A model generated the notes under the pieces. That model had not been told where the DNA came from. It did no database searches and was given only the letters and a program-made list of their open reading frames with translations. From Hymenobacter negativus (GTDB taxonomy: Bacteria > Bacteroidota > Bacteroidia > Cytophagales > Hymenobacteraceae), in NCBI RefSeq assembly GCF_017571495.1, contig NZ_JAGETZ010000001.1, positions 806,001 to 870,000 of the forward strand: a DNA stretch of 64,000 nt, written 5' to 3'. Below are positions 17,152-24,886 of the stretch, piece after piece (the stretch's first letter is position 1; every line of letters begins with the position of its first letter). Made by a program: the position numbers and the translations under genes.

Positions 17152-18180
17152 ATGAACGACCGCCGCTTTTTGTTGGGAGGCATTCCGCTGCTGGGTTTGC
17201 TGATTACGGTCCTGACGCTACCCACTGGGGGGTACAGTGGGCGGTTGCTGTTTGGGCACTGGGTCATTTCGGTGTATTTCACCACGGGGTACTGGCTGAG
17301 CAACCGCCAGCTGTGGGCCGGGCTACTGCGCCGCCTGCCCCGCCCCGAGCAGACGCCGCGGCGCCTCTGGCTGCTGGCGAGCCTGGCCCTACTCCTCACC
17401 ACGCTGGCGTCGGTGGCACTTTTTCTGCCCATGCACTGGCTGATGCCCCGCTACTTTGAGCTGTCGTGGAGTTCCTTGCTCGAGCAAACCAAGTTCAGCA
17501 TGGTGCCCACGGCGGCCGTGCTCACGCTCTACGAGGCCATGTATTTTTTCGAGCAGTGGAAAGGCAACCTGCACCGCGCCGAGCAGCTGGCCCGCACCCA
17601 AACCCAGGCCCAGCTCGACGCCCTGCAAAGCCAGCTCGACCCGCACTTCCTATTCAACAACCTCAACACGCTGGCCGCCCTCATCGAGCCAGAAAACGCG
17701 CCGGCCCAGCAATTTGTGGAACAGCTGGCCGATGTGTACCGCTACGTGCTGCTGGCCCAGGGCCAGTCCACCGTGCCGCTGGCCGAGGAAATGGCCTTTA
17801 TCGAGACTTACCTGGCGCTGCACAAAACCCGGTTTCGCGACAATCTGGTGGTCGACATTGACGTGCCGCCCGCCGCCCTGGCCCGCCGTGTGGCCCCGCT
17901 CAGCGTGCAGCTGCTGGTGGAAAACGCGCTGAAGCACAACGAGGCCTCGCGCCAGCACCCGCTGCACCTGCGCATCGCGGCCCCGGCCGACGCCCCCGAT
18001 TTCCTACTGGTCGAAAATACCCTGCGGCCCCGTACCGCCGGCCTTGCCCCGGGCACCGGCACTGGCCTGGCCAACGTGCGCCGCCGCTACGAGCTGCTGG
18101 GCGTGGCCGTGCCCGTCGAAATCCAGGAAACACCGGACAAATTCGCGGTAAAACTTCCGTTGCTGCCTCCCTCACCATGA
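17152..18180 (+). CDS. LytS/YehU-type sensor histidine kinase
   Basis: A protein of about 342 residues with four N-terminal membrane helices and a cytoplasmic His_kinase/HATPase region. The phosphoacceptor motif is LQSQLDPHFLFNNLNTL, the N box LLVENALKHN and the G box GTGTGLANVRRRYELL, as in LytS/YehU kinases that lack a separate dimerisation-domain H box. ATG 17152 is chosen; GTG 17122 in frame would overlap the preceding gene. Its stop overlaps the start of the LytTR regulator gene by four bases (ATGA), so the two form a two-component system with the kinase in the inner membrane. No separate sensory domain is visible. Confidence 0.88.
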   Translation: MNDRRFLLGGIPLLGLLITVLTLPTGGYSGRLLFGHWVISVYFTTGYWLSNRQLWAGLLRRLPRPEQTPRRLWLLASLALLLTTLASVALFLPMHWLMPRYFELSWSSLLEQTKFSMVPTAAVLTLYEAMYFFEQWKGNLHRAEQLARTQTQAQLDALQSQLDPHFLFNNLNTLAALIEPENAPAQQFVEQLADVYRYVLLAQGQSTVPLAEEMAFIETYLALHKTRFRDNLVVDIDVPPAALARRVAPLSVQLLVENALKHNEASRQHPLHLRIAAPADAPDFLLVENTLRPRTAGLAPGTGTGLANVRRRYELLGVAVPVEIQETPDKFAVKLPLLPPSP

Positions 18181-18950
18181 CCATTCTGCTCCTCGAAGAC
18201 GAGTACCCCGCCGCCGAACGCCTGCAGCGCCTGCTCGTCCAGGCCGCCCCCGACGCCCAGGTGTTGGCCGTGCTCGACACCGTGGCCGGGGCGCTGGCCT
18301 GGCTGGCGGCCAACCCCGCCCCTAACCTCATTCTCAGCGACATTCAGCTGGCCGACGGCCTGAGCCTCGAAATCTGGGAGCAGGCCGTGGTACCCAGCCC
18401 GGTCATCTTCACCACCGCCTTCGATGCCTACGCCATCCGGGCTTTCCAGGCCAACAGCGTGGCCTACCTGCTGAAACCCGTGAAGCTGGCCGAGTTGCAA
18501 GCCGCCTTGGCCAAGCTGCGGCAATGGGAATCAAGAGGTATTCCTGATTCAGCAGCGCCCACCTCTCCCATCGAGCGGTTGCTCGATGCCCTGCCCCGGC
18601 CCGGCCGGCCCTACAAAACCCGGTTTCTGGTGCGGCAGGGCGACGTGCTGCTGCCCCTGCCGGTGGCCGAAGCGGCGTGGTTTATCAGCCGCAACGAAAC
18701 TGTGACGTTGGTCGCAACCGACGGCCGCCGCTTCGTGCTCGACTACACGCTGGAGCAGCTCGAAAGCCTGCTCGACCCCGCCCAGTTCTTCCGCCTCAAC
18801 CGCCAAATCATTGCCCAATTGCCGGCCGTGCGCCGCCTGCACCCGCATTTCAACGGCAAGCTGCTGGTCGAATTGCACCCCGCCGCCCCAGAGGAAGTGT
18901 TGGTGAGCCGCGAGAAAGCCAGCACCGTAAAAACGTGGCTGGAAGGGTAG
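18177..18950 (+). CDS. LytTR-family response regulator
   Basis: A 257-residue regulator with an N-terminal receiver (ILLLEDEYPAAERL acidic pocket, phosphoacceptor aspartate in LILSDIQLADGL, lysine in YLLKPVKL) and a C-terminal LytTR DNA-binding domain (about 145-255; FLVRQGDVLLPL, RFVLDYTLEQLESLL, FFRLNRQIIAQL, VLVSREKASTVKTWL). LytTR proteins bind two direct repeats about two helical turns apart. Translationally coupled to the upstream kinase. See the 21-bp repeat operators at 13643, 22561 and 29927. Confidence 0.92.
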   Translation: MTILLLEDEYPAAERLQRLLVQAAPDAQVLAVLDTVAGALAWLAANPAPNLILSDIQLADGLSLEIWEQAVVPSPVIFTTAFDAYAIRAFQANSVAYLLKPVKLAELQAALAKLRQWESRGIPDSAAPTSPIERLLDALPRPGRPYKTRFLVRQGDVLLPLPVAEAAWFISRNETVTLVATDGRRFVLDYTLEQLESLLDPAQFFRLNRQIIAQLPAVRRLHPHFNGKLLVELHPAAPEEVLVSREKASTVKTWLEG

Positions 18951-18985
18951 CTTTCGGCGTATCTTGTTTGTTTAATTCCCTTGTC

Positions 18986-19573
18986 ATGACTGCCATCAAG
19001 CTAAAAAGCCCCTTGCTCGAACGCCTCACCGACGAGGAGTTCTACCAGTTCTGCATGGACAACCGCGACCAGCGCATCGAGCGCGATGCCCAACATCAAA
19101 TCACTATTATGCCCCCTACCAACTCTGAAACCGGCGCTGCTAATAGTGAAATTGCAGCTGACCTTGTGATTTGGAATCGCCAGCATAAGTTGGGCAAGAC
19201 CTTTGATTCTTCATCTGGCTTTACGCTCGATACCGGAGCCATGCTCTCGCCCGATGCCAGCTGGATAGCCTGGGAAAACTGGAATGCTTTGAGCTCGGAT
19301 GACCGGCGCGGCTTCGCCCGCATCTGCCCCGATTTTGTAGTAGAGCTGCTCTCGCCTACCGACCGCCTCACCGACACCATGCGCAAGATGGAGCACTGGC
19401 TCGAAGCTGGGGCGAAGCTCGGCTGGCTTATCGACCCTGGCACTGAGTCGGTTTATATTTTTGAGCCCGGCCAGCCCGTGCGGCCAACAGTGGGATTTGA
19501 ACAGGATTTGGTGGCTGGGCCGCTAATGCCCGGTTTTGCGCTGGAGCTGCGGCGACTCAAAAAGGATTTTTAA
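18986..19573 (+). CDS. Uma2-family PD-(D/E)XK nuclease-like protein
   Basis: A 195-residue protein starting at ATG 18986. The Uma2 core is visible: SPDASWIAW, then PDFVVELLSPTD, then MRKMEHWLEAGAKLGWLIDP. The aspartate and glutamate of PDFVVEL and the lysine downstream fit the restriction-like active site. These proteins are abundant in Bacteroidota and cyanobacteria, mostly of unknown role. It sits between the two kinase/regulator pairs, 35 bp after the first, and converges on the second at a perfect palindromic terminator. Confidence 0.85.
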   Translation: MTAIKLKSPLLERLTDEEFYQFCMDNRDQRIERDAQHQITIMPPTNSETGAANSEIAADLVIWNRQHKLGKTFDSSSGFTLDTGAMLSPDASWIAWENWNALSSDDRRGFARICPDFVVELLSPTDRLTDTMRKMEHWLEAGAKLGWLIDPGTESVYIFEPGQPVRPTVGFEQDLVAGPLMPGFALELRRLKKDF

Positions 19574-19576
19574 AAT

Positions 19577-19598
19577 GGTTGCGTTTCGAAACGCAACC
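19577..19598. terminator. Perfect 22-bp palindrome between convergent genes
   Basis: GGTTGCGTTTC is followed directly by its mirror GAAACGCAACC. It lies between the Uma2 stop and the convergent regulator stop, so it most likely ends both transcripts. Confidence 0.75.
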
Positions 19599-19604
19599 CT
19601 TCCA

Positions 19605-20399
19605 CTACCTATCCAGCCAGCTCTTGAACACATTCACCTTTTCGCGGCTCACTAGCACCTGCGCATCAGGGGCGGTGGGCTTGAGCACGGTTTGGAGACG
19701 GGAATTGGTGTAGTGGATGATGTCCTGGATGGCCGACTGCTGGGCCAGATAGGCGCGGTTGAGGCGGAAGAAGCGGCGAGGGTCCAGCAGGGTTTCGAGC
19801 TGGTCCATGGTGTAGTCGACCACGAACTTGCGGCCTTCGGTGGTTTGGAGGAAGGTGGCTTTTTCGAGGCTGAAGAAGTACGCAATCTGGTCGAGGGGCA
19901 CCACTTTCAGGTGTTCGCCCACCCGCACCACAAACTGGGTTTTGTAGCTGGTGGCCGGCGGTGCCGCTTGCTGCATCTGCTGCATGAGTTGGGCCAGCAG
20001 CGCCGGGTCGAACGCCGGAGCGGCGGCCGGCGTCGCGGGCAGGCGTTCGCGCAGCTTGCGCAGGGCGTCGCGCAGCTCCTCCTCATCGATGGGCTTAAGC
20101 AGGTAGTCGACGCTATTTACCTTAAAGGCCTGGAGCGCATACTGGTCGTAGGCGGTGGTGAAGATGACCGGACAGCGCACCGTGGCTCGCTCGAAAATCT
20201 CGAAGCTCAGGCCATCGGCCAGGTGAATGTCGAGGAATAGCACATCGGGGGCGGGACCGGTTTCGAGCATGGCCACGGCCTGGCTCACGGCCTCGGCTGT
20301 GCCGAGAACCTGCAAAGGGTCGGGCTGGCGGGCCAGCATGTCGGCGAGGCGGCGGGCGGCGAGGGGTTCGTCTTCAACGATGAGGGCACGGAGGGGCAT
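19605..20399 (-). CDS. LytTR-family response regulator (second system)
   Basis: A 264-residue regulator with receiver motifs ALIVEDEPLAARRL, VLFLDIHLADGL (aspartate phosphoacceptor) and YLLKPIDEEEL, then a proline/alanine linker with polyglutamine-like LMQQMQQ, then a LytTR domain (YKTQFVVRVGEHLKVV, FVVDYTMDQLETLL, FFRLNRAYLAQ, VLVSREKVNVFKSWL). Clearly paralogous to the regulator at 18177. Downstream of and on the same strand as its kinase, but separated from it by a 24-bp-arm repeat. Confidence 0.92.
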   Translation of the reverse strand: MPLRALIVEDEPLAARRLADMLARQPDPLQVLGTAEAVSQAVAMLETGPAPDVLFLDIHLADGLSFEIFERATVRCPVIFTTAYDQYALQAFKVNSVDYLLKPIDEEELRDALRKLRERLPATPAAAPAFDPALLAQLMQQMQQAAPPATSYKTQFVVRVGEHLKVVPLDQIAYFFSLEKATFLQTTEGRKFVVDYTMDQLETLLDPRRFFRLNRAYLAQQSAIQDIIHYTNSRLQTVLKPTAPDAQVLVSREKVNVFKSWLDR

Positions 20400-20431
20400 A
20401 AGCTGTAGGAGAAGCAGAACGTCATGTAGGG

Positions 20432-20496
20432 CGCAGCATCTTTACCGCAATACTAACGCCATCAAACGGGATTACTACTGCGGCAAAGATGCTGCG
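20432..20496. repeat. Inverted repeat between kinase and regulator genes
   Basis: CGCAGCATCTTTACCGCA (from 20432) is mirrored by TGCGGCAAAGATGCTGCG (to 20496), with 21 of 24 positions matching over the full arms. The GCATCTT wording relates it to the dispersed repeat at 4282. It could change the regulator/kinase ratio by processing or partial termination. Confidence 0.65.
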
Positions 20497-20531
20497 TTGC
20501 GCGCTGGATAAGGTTCTTTTAAGTTTAAAAC

Positions 20532-21647
20532 CTACAGCACCAGCAGTGGCAGCGTTACCACAAACTCACCGGCTTCCTCCCCTATCGCCAACGGCTTATT
20601 GGTCAGGAAGGCGTAGCGGGCGGCCAGGTTTTTCAGGCCCAGGCCGGACGACTCGCCCGGCGCGAGGCGGCGCGGGCGCAGGGTGTTGCGCACGGTCAGG
20701 GTGTGGGCGGCGGGGTCGAGCGCGACGGATACCCGCAGTGGGTTGGCCTGGAAGGCGGCGTTGTGCTTGATGACGTTTTCGAGCAGCAGCTGCAGGGCCA
20801 GCGGCGGCACGTAGTACGGGGCCAGCACGGCGGGTGGCAGGTCCATTTCTACAGCCAGGGCGTTGCCGAGGCGGGTTTTCTGCAGGTACAGGTAGCTTTC
20901 GGCGAAACGCACTTCCTGGGTTAGCGGCACCATTTCCTGGCTTTCGCTATCGAGCACGTAGCGGTACACCTGCGAAAGCTGGCGGATGAAGCGCACGGCG
21001 CGGGCGGGGTCGTTTTCTTCCACCAGGCTGGTCAGCGCATTCAGCGAGTTGAACAAAAAATGCGGGTCCACCTGCCGGCGTAAGGAATCGAGGCGGGCTA
21101 CGGCGGTTTCTTTTTCGAGGCGCTCGGCCCGCACGGCGGCATCGCGCCACTGAAAGAAAAACGCCCGGCTGTGGTTGAACAGCGAAACGATGACCGTGAT
21201 AATAAGCGGCATGAGCACCTGCCAGTACATGGCCCCCGACCATAGCCGGGCCATTGGCTCGTGCTGAATGAGCAGTAGCAAGGCATTCATTCCCACAATC
21301 ACCGCCGCGGAGCCGCCCAGCGACACCGCCAGGGTGAGCAGCAGCCGGCGCAACGGCTGCGCCGACCACGGGTAGAGGCGGTTGAGCCATTCTACTACGT
21401 AGCCATTCGTGAACCATAGGCTGACGCTGTAAAACACGGTATAAGCGTAGGTGATGGCAAAGGCTTTCCAGCTGTGCAGCGCACTCGGGTTCATCAGCAC
21501 GCTGATGCCTAAGGCCATAACCAGGATAATCCGCACGGTCCGTCCCAATGCCCGCAACGAGGTGGGCGCCGCCCGAAACGCATTGGGGATGGCAGAAGCG
21601 GAAGAATCGGGAGCAGCCACGGCAGCAGACAGAGAAGTTTGCATCAA
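20532..21647 (-). CDS. LytS/YehU-type sensor histidine kinase (second system)
   Basis: A 371-residue kinase with four membrane helices near residues 35-165 and a cytoplasmic domain. The key motifs are LRRQVDPHFLFNSLNAL (phosphoacceptor histidine), LLLENVIKHN (N box) and SSGLGLKNLAARYAFL (G box). Orthodox length, no added sensory domain. The upstream start (MMQTSLSAAVAAPDSS) is a normal ATG. It is followed by its LytTR regulator gene at 20399, with a 130-bp repeat-bearing gap. Confidence 0.9.
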   Translation of the reverse strand: MMQTSLSAAVAAPDSSASAIPNAFRAAPTSLRALGRTVRIILVMALGISVLMNPSALHSWKAFAITYAYTVFYSVSLWFTNGYVVEWLNRLYPWSAQPLRRLLLTLAVSLGGSAAVIVGMNALLLLIQHEPMARLWSGAMYWQVLMPLIITVIVSLFNHSRAFFFQWRDAAVRAERLEKETAVARLDSLRRQVDPHFLFNSLNALTSLVEENDPARAVRFIRQLSQVYRYVLDSESQEMVPLTQEVRFAESYLYLQKTRLGNALAVEMDLPPAVLAPYYVPPLALQLLLENVIKHNAAFQANPLRVSVALDPAAHTLTVRNTLRPRRLAPGESSGLGLKNLAARYAFLTNKPLAIGEEAGEFVVTLPLLVL

Positions 21648-21696
21648 AGTAAGGGGCTAACAGCAGAAGTCAGAATGGTTGAATAGCGTTTTGAAA

Positions 21697-21735
21697 AACC
21701 TTCGAACAACACGCTCAGCATGACGTTCGAAGGTT
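21697..21735. terminator. Hairpin downstream of the secreted repeat protein gene
   Basis: AACCTTCGAAC is mirrored by GTTCGAAGGTT, 11 bp with a 17-nt loop. It lies just after the stop of the minus-strand gene at 21756-22463 and before the second kinase gene. Confidence 0.6.
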
Positions 21736-21755
21736 AACCAACTCCGCTTTTGGCC

Positions 21756-22463
21756 TTACTTGGTGGCCGCAGTGGCTACCTCGTACTGCTTCAGCCGGCC
21801 TTCGAGCTGGCGCTGGCCCCAGTTGGGCATTAGAGCGGTGGCGGGTTTGAAGGCCGCAAATTTGCTCTGGGCTTCCTGGTAGAGGGGCTTGGCGACTTCG
21901 GGGCCGCCGCCGAACATTTTGGGCGTGAAGTTCACGTTGTTGGCTCCCACCAGGTAGGCGCGGGGGTTGTCCGGGTTCAGCTTTTTGGCCTGCGCCACGG
22001 TTTCATTTACCAGGCCCGAGTACTTCATGGAGCGTGCCATGGGCGAGATGGCCAGGCGGGCCTGGTAGATGTAGGCTTGCAACGTAAGCAGCTCCGATTC
22101 GTCGCCGTGCAGCTTGCGGGCCTGGGCCAGGGCCGCTTCGGCCTGGTCGAGGGTTTGGTCTTTGGCGTCGCCGTCTTCCTTGCTCTGAAACACGTTGATG
22201 AGCAAGGCATAGGCCTGGTAGTAGCGGGGCAACCAGTCGGCGGGGGCCACGGTGGCGGCCCGTTCCAGCTTGGCGGCAACGGCCTTGAGGGCGGCCGGGT
22301 CGCCGGTGTTCATCAGGTCGGCAATGGTGGAGGCCATCAGGGTGGTGTAGGAATCGGCGGGCGCGGCGCTGGCGGCGGCCGCAGCGGGCGCGGCGGGTTG
22401 CGACTGGGCCACGGCGGCAAGCGAAGCGGCGGCGAGGGCGAGGGTGAGCAGGGCAGTTTTCAT
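21756..22463 (-). CDS. Secreted TPR-like helical protein
   Basis: A 235-residue protein with signal peptide MKTALLTLALAAASLAAVAQ, an alanine/proline-rich stretch, then helical repeats resembling tetratricopeptide units (LERAATVAPADWLPRYYQAYA, LDQAEAALAQARKL, AQAKKLNPDNPRAYLVGANNV). GNxxFxxKMFGGGPE-like wording (NNVNFTPKMFGGG) is conserved-looking. No enzyme motif. It probably acts in the periplasm. Its promoter region carries a -7 box and 21-bp-spaced repeats identical in layout to those of the TonB receptor gene, and it lies next to a LytTR system that may control it. Confidence 0.7.
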   Translation of the reverse strand: MKTALLTLALAAASLAAVAQSQPAAPAAAAASAAPADSYTTLMASTIADLMNTGDPAALKAVAAKLERAATVAPADWLPRYYQAYALLINVFQSKEDGDAKDQTLDQAEAALAQARKLHGDESELLTLQAYIYQARLAISPMARSMKYSGLVNETVAQAKKLNPDNPRAYLVGANNVNFTPKMFGGGPEVAKPLYQEAQSKFAAFKPATALMPNWGQRQLEGRLKQYEVATAATK

Positions 22464-22517
22464 CGGTTGGGGCTGGGGGTTGAAAGGTGGTTAGAATTAG
22501 TGGCCGGGTTGATGATT

Positions 22518-22525
22518 CAAAGGTG
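22518..22525 (-). promoter_or_regulatory. -7-like box in a promoter shared with the TonB receptor
   Basis: CACCTTTG on the minus strand, inside the conserved block GTTGATGnnTCAAAGGTG (plus strand 22508-22525). The same block occurs at 29874-29891. Confidence 0.5.
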
Positions 22526-22560
22526 GCAGCCGGCCGGGCCGGCCGAAAATTGCCGTGACC

Positions 22561-22602
22561 GAAGCGTCGGATGAGGCCGATGAAGCGACAGCCGGCCTGG
22601 AC
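22561..22602 (-). promoter_or_regulatory. 21-bp direct repeats, candidate LytTR operator
   Basis: GAAGCG occurs at 22561 and 22582 on the plus strand, i.e. CGCTTC on the sense strand of the gene at 21756. The nearer copy is 35 nt from the -7 box, the same distance as at the TonB receptor promoter. Confidence 0.55.
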
Positions 22603-22698
22603 CAGTCGGGCGCAGGTTTTGGCCGGCCGAGTGCAACCCCGCACCGCCCAGGCGGCTCCTACCAGCATTCCAACCCTCTTTTCCTCCTTATCCAGCGT

Positions 22699-23388
22699 AT
22701 GCGCTACCCTTCCGTTATTGCTCTGAGCGGCCTGCTGCTGCAAGTGTCGCTACCCGGCCAGGCCCAAACCGCCCCGGCCCCCGCGCCCCGCTTCTTTGTG
22801 GGGCTGGCCGCTTACCGCAGCTACTACCAGCCGCTCGAAAGCCGCCCGGGCGTTTCCGGCTTCGCGGTGCCCCTGCAGCTCACGGCGGGCTATCAGCTGC
22901 GCCCGCGCCTAGCGGTGCAGGTAGGCCTGGCGTACAGCGGCTCATCCTATGCCTACGAGGGAGAGGGCTACTTCTATAACCTCAACCGGCCTCAGGGCAC
23001 CTACTACCGCTACACGGGCAAGAGCAACATTCGCACAGCCTCGGCCTCGGTGCTGGCCCGCTACACCCTCACCCGCAAGCCCGAACACCGCCTGCAGTTC
23101 GACGCCTTGGGTGGCTTCACCCTGGAATACCGCCGCGGCGCCGACCACGGCACCTACATCGACAGCGTGGGCGGCAGCCGCAACGAGAATCCCTACGACA
23201 ACCGCGGCACTGACAACGCCCTGCTGCTCACGGCTGGCCTGGGCACCCGCTACCGCCTGACCCCGCGCTTCGACCTCTCCCTGGACCTGCTGCTCAACCG
23301 CTCCCTCACCTCGCCTATTTATTTCAACTACCAGGGAGGCCTCACCGGCAGCGCCGCGCTCGGCCTGCGCTACCGGTTTGGGAAGTAG
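22699..23388 (+). CDS. Outer-membrane beta-barrel protein
   Basis: A protein of about 229 residues starting at ATG 22699 (MRYPSVIALSGLLLQVSLPGQAQ signal peptide). The mature protein alternates hydrophobic and polar residues with typical barrel strands (LTAGYQLRPRLAVQVGLAYSG, TASASVLARYTLTRK, LDLLLNRSLTSPIYF) and ends in SAALGLRYRFGK, close to the usual aromatic terminal residue. The function is unknown, and it resembles PF13568-like small porin folds. It is divergent from the secreted TPR-like gene. Confidence 0.75.
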   Translation: MRYPSVIALSGLLLQVSLPGQAQTAPAPAPRFFVGLAAYRSYYQPLESRPGVSGFAVPLQLTAGYQLRPRLAVQVGLAYSGSSYAYEGEGYFYNLNRPQGTYYRYTGKSNIRTASASVLARYTLTRKPEHRLQFDALGGFTLEYRRGADHGTYIDSVGGSRNENPYDNRGTDNALLLTAGLGTRYRLTPRFDLSLDLLLNRSLTSPIYFNYQGGLTGSAALGLRYRFGK

Positions 23389-23399
23389 TGCAGGGTCGT

Positions 23400-23450
23400 A
23401 AATCCATTAAAAAGGCCGCTCCGGTAACGGAGCGGCCTTTTTAATGGATT
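23400..23450. terminator. Bidirectional terminator, 23-bp arms
   Basis: AATCCATTAAAAAGGCCGCT and three further bases are perfectly mirrored around GTAA. The convergent genes on both sides end here. Confidence 0.9.
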
Positions 23451-23470
23451 AATGCTAATACATTCCTGCT

Positions 23471-23890
23471 CTAAGCGGGCAGGGTGGGCTTGTGGGCCGT
23501 TACCAGGGTTTGCGCATTGGTCAGCACCGTTACTTGGGCATTTACCTGCTCGGTGTCTACATCGGCCAGGAAGGCGACGGCGCCGGTGCGGGCCTGGCCG
23601 CGCTCGGTGAGGTTGTCCTTCCGGTCGTTGGCGCGGCGCAGCTTGCCGCTGGTGGTGCGCTGCTGGGCAGCCGTGAGCCCAGGCACGGCCAGCATGGCCT
23701 CCAGACCGGCAATTTCGGCATTCACGCCCGCCAGCTGGGCTGTGACCGAGGTGCTGGTGCGGCCCGCCTGCCGGTCGGCGTAGTCGAGGCTGTCGTCGCG
23801 GTGCTGGTAGGTATCCAGCTCTGCCTCGAGGCTTTCGAGGGCTTCGTCGCACTCGGCGCGGGTAGTGAGCTTGGTTAGGTCAAGGGCCAT
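23471..23890 (-). CDS. Small coiled-coil-like hypothetical protein
   Basis: A 139-residue protein, not recognised. ATG 23890 starts MALDLTKLTTRAECDEAL; the frame to 23935 lacks a better start and runs over the promoter. It is acidic to neutral, almost wholly helical, with heptad-like leucine/alanine spacing in ECDEALESLEAELDTYQ and AQLAGVNAEIAGLEAML. One cysteine. It has its own near-consensus promoter (TTG, 19 nt, TATGTTTG) and is followed by a strong terminator, so it is probably a well-expressed single gene. It lies downstream of the XRE regulator gene on the same strand. Confidence 0.65.
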   Translation of the reverse strand: MALDLTKLTTRAECDEALESLEAELDTYQHRDDSLDYADRQAGRTSTSVTAQLAGVNAEIAGLEAMLAVPGLTAAQQRTTSGKLRRANDRKDNLTERGQARTGAVAFLADVDTEQVNAQVTVLTNAQTLVTAHKPTLPA

Positions 23891-23932
23891 AAAAAGTGGG
23901 TAAAAGGGTTGAAGGAAATTAGTTGTGTTTTC

Positions 23933-23962
23933 CAAACATATCCATATTTATACGTAATTCAA
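23933..23962 (-). promoter_or_regulatory. Bacteroidota-type promoter for the coiled-coil protein
   Basis: On the minus strand a -33 TTG (23962-23960), 19-nt spacer and -7 TATGTTTG (23940-23933) fit the consensus TTG-N19-TAnnTTTG exactly. It lies in an AT-rich gap of 100 bp. Confidence 0.8.
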
Positions 23963-23991
23963 CTTGTTGATACAAAATATATCTTAGCGCC

Positions 23992-24543
23992 TTACAGCCG
24001 CCCTGCTTCGTCACCGGTCAGCAGGGTGGCCAGGGCTGCGGCTTCGGTTTCAAAGGCCTCGGCCTGCAGGCGCAGCACCAGGCGCTCGGCCACGGCCTCG
24101 GGGCCCAGCTCCCGGGCGGCCTGCTCCTGCCGGCGCAGCAGCCAGGGGCGGGTGCGCGCATCGGCCGCGGCCAGCAGAGCGGGCAGCACCTGCTGCCAGC
24201 GCCGGGCCTGGGCGGCGTGCACTTCCAGCGGGCGCAGGCGGCGGCGCAGGTTGGCGGCCCGGTACTGGCAAAAGTCGCACCGCGCCTTCAGGGGTTCCGG
24301 GTCGGGCAGGGCTTCAGGGACGGGGGCCGCTGGGCTGGCCGGGGCATCGGGGGCGGGCAGCCAGGCAGCCAGCGGGGCCAGGCGCAGCAGCACCTGACTG
24401 GGCAGCACTTTCCGGCCAGCTTCGAGGTGGCCGATGAAGGCCGCCGTCACACCCAGGTAGGCAGCCAGCTCGCTTTGCTGCAAGCCAAAATAGTGGCGCA
24501 CGGTCTGCACCAGTGTGGTAGACGGGATTGATTTACGAGCCAT
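23992..24543 (-). CDS. XRE-family helix-turn-helix regulator
   Basis: A 183-residue protein starting at ATG 24543 (MARKSIPSTT). Residues about 8-58 are a Cro/C1-type helix-turn-helix (TVRHYFGLQQSELAAYLGV, FIGHLEAGRKVLPSQ). The C-terminal half is proline/alanine-rich, then helical with a CDFC pair (about residue 93) and many arginines, and has no recognised ligand domain. A perfect 16-bp inverted repeat containing the -7 box lies 4 bp upstream of the start, a layout that suggests autorepression. The longer frame to 24720 is rejected because it would read through that operator. Confidence 0.8.
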   Translation of the reverse strand: MARKSIPSTTLVQTVRHYFGLQQSELAAYLGVTAAFIGHLEAGRKVLPSQVLLRLAPLAAWLPAPDAPASPAAPVPEALPDPEPLKARCDFCQYRAANLRRRLRPLEVHAAQARRWQQVLPALLAAADARTRPWLLRRQEQAARELGPEAVAERLVLRLQAEAFETEAAALATLLTGDEAGRL

Positions 24544-24547
24544 GAAT

Positions 24548-24588
24548 GAGGTAGGATATTTTTTGAAGCTACAAAAATATCCTACCTC
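24548..24588 (-). promoter_or_regulatory. Palindromic operator overlapping the XRE gene promoter
   Basis: GAGGTAGGATATTTTT (24548-24563) is perfectly mirrored at 24573-24588 across a 9-nt spacer. On the gene's strand the distal arm contains TATTTTTG (24579-24572), an exact TAnnTTTG -7 box. A dimeric repressor bound here would block RNA polymerase, most simply the XRE protein itself. Confidence 0.75.
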
Positions 24589-24615
24589 CACTCTGCTTCT
24601 CGAAGAAGCTGCTTG

Positions 24616-24846
24616 CCCTAGCGTACGCTGTACCCCGAAGCTGTGCTTCGGCCGAACGAGGCGCTCAACGAGTTGCCCTTGGTAAACGGCTACCCCCCTC
24701 ACGGCCGGAGCGCGCATCAAGCCCCGGCCCAGCTACCGCAATGTGCAAGTGGTGTTCGAGCTGACGCCCTATGCCAATGCATGCCTTGATGGGGGCTACG
24801 GACGCACGCTGCCGGGGCTGGCCTATAACTTCCGACGGGCCGACTG
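24616..24846 (+). pseudogene. Frameshifted remnant, possibly of an outer-membrane protein end
   Basis: From about 24616 one frame reads RTLYPEAVLRPNEALNELPL and VNGYP. After a run of six C at about 24693-24698 the sense moves to another frame: LTAGARIKPRPSYRNV, VVFELTPYANACLDGGYGR, then LPGLAYNFRRAD and a stop at 24846. Removing one C restores a single frame of about 75 codons. The ending is reminiscent of a barrel terminus or a small secreted protein, but the family was not identified. No start is present. Confidence 0.35.
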
Positions 24847-24886
24847 ACCCGGCTGGCGCGAGGTCGTAGCCGCCAGGGGCCCGCCT

